Part shown: positions 14,382-19,491 of the stretch, one piece after another
Layout of the letters: the number at the start of each line of letters is the position of its first letter
Numbering within the stretch: the first letter of the stretch is position 1
From: Deltaproteobacteria bacterium
GTDB taxonomy: Bacteria > Desulfobacterota > DSM-4660 > Desulfatiglandales > HGW-15
Length of the DNA stretch: 19,491 bases
Assembly (NCBI GenBank): GCA_016926135.1
Contig: JAFGPH010000344.1
Location: 1 to 19,491, forward strand
Reading direction: 5' to 3'
Position numbers and translations under genes: made by a program
Notes under the pieces: generated by a model
Seen by the model: the letters and a program-made list of their open reading frames with translations, nothing else
What the model was told of the DNA's origin: nothing
Databases searched by the model: none

Positions 14382-15140
14382 ATGGGGGCGGAATCCCTAC
14401 TGGAGGTGCGGAAACTCCACAAGGCCTTCGGCGGTGTGCAGGCGGTCAGGGACGTCGCTTTTACGCTGGAAAAGGGGGAAGTCCTGGGGGTAATCGGTCC
14501 CAACGGCTCGGGGAAAACGACGCTGGTGAACCTGATCTCGGGGTTTGTGCGACCCGACACGGGTCGGGTTTCTTTCAAGGGAAAGGATATCACGGGACTG
14601 CCGCCGCACAAGATCGCCAACCTGGGACTTGCAAGGACCTTTCAGGTCATGAGGCCCTACCACAGCATGTCCGCCTTCAAGAACCTGATCGTGCCCTTGA
14701 ACTCCCCTCGAGTGAAAAGGTCCCGTGGCGGGAAACTGGGGGACAGAGACGCCGTGGCCATCGATATCCTGGAGGAGGTGGGGTTTGAAAGGGACGCGCG
14801 AGTTCCCTTCAAGACCGCGGGCTCCCTGCCCTTGGGCTATCTGAAGCGGCTGGAGCTTGCCAGATGCATCGCCATGAAACCGGAGGTGATTATCTGCGAT
14901 GAGGTCTTTTCGGGCCTCAGCATGTCGGAGATCACCTCCCTGATTCCGCTCCTGGAGAAATTGCGCATGGAGGGGATCACCATGATGATGATCGAACACA
15001 GGCTGAGAGAGCTCTTCCGGCTGGCCAACAAGGTCATTGTGATGAATTTCGGGGAAAAGATCGCCGAGGGGATCCCCCACGAGGTCATGGAGAACGAGAT
15101 GGTCAAGAAGGCATACTGGGGCACGGAGATATCCAAATGA
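14382..15140 (+). CDS. livG: Liv-type ABC transporter ATPase LivG (atypical signature)
   Basis: First ATPase of the importer, 252 residues. ATG 14382 is preferred over the adjacent GTG 14379 because AGAGGTG lies at the better distance. Walker A is GPNGSGKTT (39-47). The signature is degenerate: LPLGY (149-153) replaces LSGGQ, though the following KRLELARCIA helix is normal. Walker B is VIICDEV (169-175), with the catalytic Glu kept and the usual Pro changed to Val. The switch histidine is present in MMMIEHRLREL, and the LivG-type tail FGEKIAEGIPHEV is intact. The variant motifs resemble those of some LivG proteins in aromatic-degrading anaerobes. It overlaps livF by 4 bp (ATGA). A 31-bp stretch at 14677-14707 recurs at 17777. 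Confidence 0.88.
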   Translation: MGAESLLEVRKLHKAFGGVQAVRDVAFTLEKGEVLGVIGPNGSGKTTLVNLISGFVRPDTGRVSFKGKDITGLPPHKIANLGLARTFQVMRPYHSMSAFKNLIVPLNSPRVKRSRGGKLGDRDAVAIDILEEVGFERDARVPFKTAGSLPLGYLKRLELARCIAMKPEVIICDEVFSGLSMSEITSLIPLLEKLRMEGITMMMIEHRLRELFRLANKVIVMNFGEKIAEGIPHEVMENEMVKKAYWGTEISK

Positions 15141-15889
15141 TCCTGTTGGAGATAAAAGACCTCATGGTGTTCTACGAGAATGCCATTGCCTTGAACAACG
15201 TGGCCGTGCAATGCGAAAAGGGGCAGATCGCCGGTGTCTTCGGGGCTAACAGCGCGGGAAAATCGACCCTCATGTACACCATCTCAGGCATCATCCTGGA
15301 CGTGCAGAAAAAGGAGAAGATGAGGGGAGGGGAAAGGATCACCGTCCTCGGGAGCATCCTCTACGACGGGCTCGACGTGGTCGGGATGGAGGCGAGTGAG
15401 AGGGCCAGAAAAGGGATCATCCTCTGCCCCGAGAGACGCAGGATCTTCCAGGAGAGCACGGTCCTGGAAAACCTCAGGATAGGCGGTATCCTGGCGACCA
15501 GGGCCCAGGCCAAGAAGACGATGGACTATGTGTTCTCCATCTTCCCCCCCCTCAGAAAACTCCAACGCAGGGAGGGCGGGTTCCTGAGCGGAGGGGAGCA
15601 GCAGATGCTTGCCATCGGAAGGGCCCTCATGGCACAGCCAAGGCTCTTGCTCCTGGATGAGCCCCTCCTGGGGCTGAGCCCGCTCATGGAGGAGCTGCTC
15701 GTGAAGGCCGTGAAGGACATAAACAGTGAAACGGGAATCACCCTGATGATCTCGGAGCAATATGCCAGGCCCATCCTCCCCATCGTCCACTACGGTTATG
15801 TCCTTGAAAACGGAGGAGCCGTCCTGGAGGGTACGGCAGAGGAACTCATGGACAACCCGGATGTCAAATCCGCCTACTTCGGGTTGTAG
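15137..15889 (+). CDS. livF: Liv-type ABC transporter ATPase LivF
   Basis: Second ATPase, 250 residues, ATG 15137 inside the livG stop. Walker A is GANSAGKST (36-44), the signature is an intact LSGGEQ (150-155) and Walker B is LLLLDEP (170-176). The switch position is Gln rather than His (ISEQYA), as is normal for LivF. CPERRRIFQESTVLENL is the family Q-loop region. Residues about 55-75 (KKEKMRGGERITVLGS) form an extra charged stretch compared with typical LivF proteins of about 235 residues. With LivG lacking a canonical signature, LivF may supply the main intact half-site of the heterodimer. Confidence 0.9.
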   Translation: MILLEIKDLMVFYENAIALNNVAVQCEKGQIAGVFGANSAGKSTLMYTISGIILDVQKKEKMRGGERITVLGSILYDGLDVVGMEASERARKGIILCPERRRIFQESTVLENLRIGGILATRAQAKKTMDYVFSIFPPLRKLQRREGGFLSGGEQQMLAIGRALMAQPRLLLLDEPLLGLSPLMEELLVKAVKDINSETGITLMISEQYARPILPIVHYGYVLENGGAVLEGTAEELMDNPDVKSAYFGL

Positions 15890-15994
15890 GATGGGAATCG
15901 TCTCGCGGTAGAGACCACAGAGCCACCCAAGATTCTGTTCTTTCTTTGGTCTCCGTGAGCTCTGAGAGTGTCTAGAGTCAAGAGGAGCAGGCGA

Positions 15995-17650
15995 ATGCAA
16001 GGATCGGGCGAACTGGTCATCGCGGGATTTCACAGGGCATGCGAGCGATATCCCGACAAGACGGCGCTCCTGTATCTGGGGGAGCGCTTCTCTTACAGCA
16101 AGACCAGGGAGCTGATCGACAGGTTTGCCACCGCCCTTTACGATCTGGGGGTCCGCAGCGGCCACAAGGTCATGCTCTACCTCCCCAACTGTCCCCAGTT
16201 CCTGATCGGCTATCTCGGGGCACAGCAGATAGGGGCCGTGCCTGTGCCCGTATCCCCCATCTACACGCCCCACGAGATCCGGTATCTCATCAATGACTCG
16301 GGGGCGGAGACGGTCCTCTGCATGGATACCAACTTCCGGTACGTGAAGGAGGTCTTTCCGGATACGCCGCTCAAAAGGGCTATCGTCACCACCTATGTGG
16401 ACATGCTCCCCCTGTATAAAAGGATGTTCGGGTTCCTCTTCGACAAGGTCCCGAGCGGCGTCATCGAGAAGGGGCACACCACGTATTCCTTCAACAGGCT
16501 GATCCAGAAATACCCGCCGGAGCCGCCGAAACTCGATATCGATCCTGATACACACCTCAGCTACATCCTGTACACAGGGGGCACCACCGGCTTTCCCAAG
16601 GGGTGCATCGCCACGCACATGGGAATGGTCTCCTTCGTGAATGAGATCCGGGCCGTGGGGGAGGGCTTCCTCCGCGACGGGAACGAAGTCTTCATCATGG
16701 TGAATCCCCTCTTCCACCAGCTCGCCCAAGGGATCATTCTCGGCATGGTCCTGACCAGGGGCAATACGGCCGTCCTGATGCCGATTCCCCAGGTGGATGC
16801 CATCCTGCATGCCATAGAGCGCCACAGGGGCACCCTGTTCCTGGGAGCGCCCACCCTGTATCGGATGATCCTGGAGAATGACAGGCTGGATTCCTTTGAC
16901 CTGGGTTCGCTCAGATACTGCTGGAGCGGCGGAGATGTCCTGCCCCTGGAGGTCTTCCATCGCTGGAAGAGCAAGTTCCATGTGCCCATATACCAGGCGT
17001 ACGGCTCCACCGAGGTGGGGTTCACGGCCATGAGCCCCCTGGACAGGGAGCCTGTGCCGGGGAGCGTCGGCCTCCCTTTGCCCTCGCGGGAGGTCCGGAT
17101 AGTCGACCCCGCGACACTCGAAGATGTGGCTCCAGGCTCTGCGGGGGAACTCCTGGTGACCTCCGCATTCATATCCAAAGGGTACTGGAACAGGCCCGAA
17201 GAGACCGCTGCGTCCTACGTGGAGATCGACGGCAAGGTCTGGTACAGAATGAATGACTTTGTCAGGATGGAAGCCAACGGCCAGTTGGTTTATGTAGACA
17301 GGAGCGCGGACGTCATCAAATGCAAGGGATACAGGGTATCCTGCTCCGAGATCGAGGCGGTGCTGCAGGATCATTCCTCGGTAGTGGGGGCCTGCGTCGT
17401 CGGCGTCCCCGATCCCAAGGTAGGGGAGCGCATCAAGGCCATTGTGGTGCTCAAGGAGGATGTGAGGGGGGTCAGCGGGTCCGAGCTGACGAGGTGGTGC
17501 AAGGACAGGCTGGCCGAGTACAAGGTCCCTCAGTATATCGAATTCAGAGACATGCTTCCCAAGTCCAAGGTCGGTAAACTCCTCAGGCGTGAGATCAGGG
17601 ATGAGGAGCGCAGGAGGATCGGCAAGGAGAAGAAGCCCGTCAGGGTGTGA
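15995..17650 (+). CDS. AMP-dependent acyl-CoA ligase (ANL superfamily)
   Basis: Activates a carboxylic acid to its acyl-adenylate and then its CoA thioester in the cytosol. ATG 15995 is chosen because AGAGGAG lies 7 nt upstream; an in-frame GTG at 15968 has no such site. At 551 residues it has the family length. Motifs: YILYTGGTTGFPKG (190-203), YQAYGSTEVG (333-342), YRMNDF with D421 in place of the usual TGD motif, VDRSADVIKCKGYRVS, and the C-terminal PKSKVGK with catalytic lysine K528. It lies 105 bp after livF with no terminator between, so it probably shares the liv transcript. This arrangement suggests the transporter brings in the acid that this enzyme activates. The substrate (fatty, branched-chain, phenylacetate- or benzoate-like) cannot be fixed from motifs. 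Confidence 0.88.
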   Translation: MQGSGELVIAGFHRACERYPDKTALLYLGERFSYSKTRELIDRFATALYDLGVRSGHKVMLYLPNCPQFLIGYLGAQQIGAVPVPVSPIYTPHEIRYLINDSGAETVLCMDTNFRYVKEVFPDTPLKRAIVTTYVDMLPLYKRMFGFLFDKVPSGVIEKGHTTYSFNRLIQKYPPEPPKLDIDPDTHLSYILYTGGTTGFPKGCIATHMGMVSFVNEIRAVGEGFLRDGNEVFIMVNPLFHQLAQGIILGMVLTRGNTAVLMPIPQVDAILHAIERHRGTLFLGAPTLYRMILENDRLDSFDLGSLRYCWSGGDVLPLEVFHRWKSKFHVPIYQAYGSTEVGFTAMSPLDREPVPGSVGLPLPSREVRIVDPATLEDVAPGSAGELLVTSAFISKGYWNRPEETAASYVEIDGKVWYRMNDFVRMEANGQLVYVDRSADVIKCKGYRVSCSEIEAVLQDHSSVVGACVVGVPDPKVGERIKAIVVLKEDVRGVSGSELTRWCKDRLAEYKVPQYIEFRDMLPKSKVGKLLRREIRDEERRRIGKEKKPVRV

Positions 17651-17776
17651 CCCAAGTGGATTCCCTGTGATATCGAACAGGCGCCTTTCCCTACCCCCAT
17701 TCCCGCTTGATAAAACCCCGGATTTCACCCAGCTTCATGTCCGTATGCGACCCGGACAGGCGAGAAATCCTCGGCC

Positions 17777-17807
17777 TCAAGAACCTGATTGTGCCCCTGA
17801 ACTCCCC
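17777..17807 (+). repeat. 31-bp near copy of a livG internal segment
   Basis: 29 of 31 bases match livG 14677-14707. Both differences are synonymous in the livG frame (ATC/ATT and TTG/CTG). In both places the sequence reads KNLIVPLNSP. Here it is not part of a recognised gene, and the match ends abruptly on both sides. Confidence 0.55.
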
Positions 17808-17851
17808 CCTTAAAACAGGGAGATGGCCCTGCCCTGCCCTCATTTTCCCAC

Positions 17852-17880
17852 TTGACGCGCCCTTGAAATCCTCCTATATT
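17852..17880 (+). promoter_or_regulatory. Strong sigma-70-type promoter for the membrane protein gene
   Basis: TTGACG (17852-17857), exactly 17 bp, then TATATT (17875-17880): five of six matches in each box. Transcription would start near 17887, about 25 nt before ATG 17912. It shows that the gene is transcribed separately from the liv operon. Confidence 0.6.
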
Positions 17881-17911
17881 TCCTCGCTGGCTTCCAGGAG
17901 GAATGATCCCA

Positions 17912-19405
17912 ATGAATCGTCGCCGGGTCGCGGCAGCCCTGCTCCTTTTGCTGCCCCTGATGATCTACGCCAATACCATCTTTGCCCGCTTCGGTTTCCG
18001 CGACGACTACTCCATCCTCCGCGAGACCAACGAGGAACCGGGCAAGGTGCTCATGTTGTGCTCCTCTCACGCACGACCACTGTACGGCTGGATGCTCGAG
18101 AACTTTTTCGGCAACATCGAGGTCGTGGACGATCTCTGGGCCGGTCGAGCCCTGGGTGCGCTCTTCCTCGGGGGCTACGGTCTTCTGCTCTACCTGGGGC
18201 TTCTGCGTCTGGGCTGGCCCGCCCCGTCGAGTGCCCTTCTCGGTGCCCTCATGACCATGCTGCCTGCCGCCCAGGTGAATGTCTCATGGGCCATTTGCTG
18301 GCCCCATCTCATGGCCGGCCTCTTTGGGATTTCCGGTTTTCTTGTGGCCGACAGGGGAGGCGTGCCCGCCCGCCTCGGAGGAGGGGCGCTGGTGGCCGTG
18401 GGGGCCTTGTTTTACCAGCCCGACGCCCTTCTTTACGTGGTCCTGGTAGCAGCGGGCCTGCTGACCCATCGCGCGGAGTCCGTAGGGTGGCGGATGCGCT
18501 GGATCACGAAACACCTCCTTACCGTGGGCCTGGCCCTGGCGGCCGATTTCCTTCTCATGCAGGTCCTCTATGCCGTCGGCCTCTTCTACGCCTCCAGCCT
18601 GACCACACTGGAAACCGATCTGCTGGCCAAGCTGGAGTTTTTCCTGAGCGAGCCGCTCCCCAATGCCCTTGCCCTCCTGGTACTGAACGACATGCGGGAC
18701 GGCACCTCGACGGCCCATACGATCGTCGCTGCTTCGGTGACCTCAATCATTCTGCTGGGGGGATGGGGGGAAATTCGACGCGCAGGCTGGCAGGAAGGGG
18801 CGTTCTGGGCGGCCAGCCTTACGAGCCTCTGTTTCGCTGCCTGGGCAGTGAGCCTCGTCGCCTCCCTGCGCTGGCCGACCTACCGAACCCTGTTCCCCCT
18901 CATGGGCGTTATCCTCGTCTTTCTCGTGCTGGGCCTCCAGCACATCGGCGGCCTGCTTCGCATCCGCGGCCATTGGCTGGTCCCCGTTACGCTTGCAGGC
19001 ATGGTCACCGTGGCGGCCCCTCTCGCCTCCTGGAATGCCTTTACCCTGTTCGCACTCCCGCAGGAACAGGAACTGGCCCTGGTGGAGGAAGGGGTTCAGA
19101 GGCTGAGACCCAAACGGCGGTTTCGCGTCTTCGTGATCAGGCCGACCCCCGAAGATGCTCCCGCCCCCGGTTTTTACGGGGATGAGTTCGGGTCCCTCTC
19201 TTCCGATTCGGATTGGACACCCGGGGAGATGTTTAACCTGGCCTTAAGGAAGAGATACCCATCTCTCCGGGGCCTTTACGGACGAGTGAAGATGGAGTGC
19301 GGGTACAGGATGCCCCTGAGCCGAAGATTTGATCTGGTCATCGACATGCGACGTCTGCGAGAGCATCGCCGAGCACTCGTCACGCATGGGTTTCTTCTGT
19401 TCTAG
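17912..19405 (+). CDS. Polytopic membrane protein, probable GT-C type glycosyltransferase
   Basis: A 497-residue integral membrane protein. ATG 17912 is preferred: AGGAGG at 17896-17901 is 10 nt upstream, whereas ATG 17903 is only 1 nt from it. After the first membrane segment (about 6-22), FARFGFRDDYSILRE places an acidic pair (D31/D32) in the first outer loop, the hallmark position of GT-C enzymes using polyprenyl-phosphate sugars. About ten further hydrophobic segments run to residue about 385, followed by a soluble C-terminal domain of about 110 residues. GtrII-like glucosyltransferases and other lipid-linked glycosyl donors' enzymes have this layout. There is no flanking O-antigen or flippase gene, so the acceptor is unknown. 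The assignment rests on topology and the DD motif only. An overlapping 492-codon frame (17707-19185) is out of frame and rich in Arg/Pro/Gly. Confidence 0.6.
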   Translation: MNRRRVAAALLLLLPLMIYANTIFARFGFRDDYSILRETNEEPGKVLMLCSSHARPLYGWMLENFFGNIEVVDDLWAGRALGALFLGGYGLLLYLGLLRLGWPAPSSALLGALMTMLPAAQVNVSWAICWPHLMAGLFGISGFLVADRGGVPARLGGGALVAVGALFYQPDALLYVVLVAAGLLTHRAESVGWRMRWITKHLLTVGLALAADFLLMQVLYAVGLFYASSLTTLETDLLAKLEFFLSEPLPNALALLVLNDMRDGTSTAHTIVAASVTSIILLGGWGEIRRAGWQEGAFWAASLTSLCFAAWAVSLVASLRWPTYRTLFPLMGVILVFLVLGLQHIGGLLRIRGHWLVPVTLAGMVTVAAPLASWNAFTLFALPQEQELALVEEGVQRLRPKRRFRVFVIRPTPEDAPAPGFYGDEFGSLSSDSDWTPGEMFNLALRKRYPSLRGLYGRVKMECGYRMPLSRRFDLVIDMRRLREHRRALVTHGFLLF

Positions 19406-19444
19406 TGTGGTGTCTCAACGGATCCTTTACAACGTCCGTGTGTA

Positions 19445-19491
19445 CTCAGGGCGGTCGGGGGGTGGTCTCTCAGGGCCGCAACGATTTCCGG
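19445..19491 (-). repeat. Palindromic repeat family, copy E (cut by window end)
   Basis: Read on the - strand it gives CCGGAAAT, then CGTTGCGG, CCCTGAGAGACCACC and CCCCGACCGCCC, the same arm as in copies B and C. The flank resembles the right flank of copy C (GCCGAAAT). Whether a second arm exists to the left is doubtful: the sequence before 19445 does not match. It follows the stop of the membrane protein gene by about 40 bp. Confidence 0.65.

Noticed and set aside
15905..15970. Short inverted repeat (GAGACCA / TGGTCTC) between livF and the acyl-CoA ligase
   Set aside because: Only 7 bp with a long interval and no T-run; too weak to call a terminator or a copy of the palindromic repeat family.
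15284..17728. An open frame of 814 codons on the - strand opposite livF and the acyl-CoA ligase
   Set aside because: It is a shadow caused by high GC content and codon bias of the sense genes; its translation is rich in His, Asp, Gly and Pro with no domain, while the sense strand has intact family motifs.
17816..17831. Small stem CAGGG/CCCTG after the acyl-CoA ligase, considered as a terminator
   Set aside because: Five base pairs, followed by CCCTCATTTT rather than a T-run next to the stem; too weak to call.
17707..19185. A 492-codon + strand frame overlapping the membrane protein gene
   Set aside because: The translation is Arg/Pro/Gly-rich and featureless. The alternative frame has a signal-like first segment, regular hydrophobic helices, and a matched promoter and ribosome binding site.

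Overview
The window is a GC-rich, densely coded stretch that looks like the chromosome of an anaerobic deltaproteobacterium (Desulfobacterota), most likely a sulfate reducer or syntroph. The grounds are gene content only: a GldG/DUF4340 exporter accessory pair, a YqeB-like protein of the selenium-dependent molybdenum hydroxylase system, a three-domain NifU with NifS and serine acetyltransferase, and a Liv-type ABC transporter coupled to an acyl-CoA ligase. No phylogeny could be run. No rRNA, tRNA, CRISPR array, transposase or integrase was seen.

Left part (1-4163, + strand). The window opens inside a GldG-like gene that overlaps a DUF4340 gene. A stand-alone yqeB-like gene follows, then two small exported proteins (a glycine-zipper protein and a conserved uncharacterised protein). 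After a 509-bp non-coding stretch comes a 144-aa cytosolic protein made of two copies of a roughly 50-residue unit, each with LPCA and CQLG motifs whose cysteines are exactly 31 residues apart.

Sulfur block (4160-8173, - strand). nifU-nifS-cysE-cysK read leftwards. nifU and nifS overlap by 4 bp, nifS and cysE are 15 bp apart, and a palindromic repeat sits between cysE and cysK. Together they make cysteine (serine to O-acetylserine to cysteine), remove its sulfur, and build Fe-S clusters on a scaffold.

Middle (8174-10873). A non-coding region carrying two copies of a repeat precedes a two-gene unit: an ATP-grasp ligase of the D-Ala-D-Ala-ligase type and a small papain/C39-like cysteine peptidase. 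The unit has its own probable promoter and is the best candidate here for an undescribed peptide- or metabolite-modifying system.

Right part (10874-19491, + strand). A consensus-like promoter leads into livK, livH, livM, livG and livF followed by an AMP-dependent acyl-CoA ligase. This suggests uptake and CoA activation of a carboxylic acid, possibly aromatic or branched, rather than simple leucine uptake. A 14-bp perfect hairpin and a MITE-like palindrome separate livK from livH. A second consensus-like promoter drives a 497-aa polytopic membrane protein resembling GT-C glycosyltransferases.

Five copies of one GC-rich palindromic repeat family (with AGTTGCGG, CCTGAG and GACCACCCCCC blocks) are spread through the intergenic regions at about 2.15, 5.14, 8.39, 8.60 and 19.45 kb. 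They are the most striking non-coding structure in the window.
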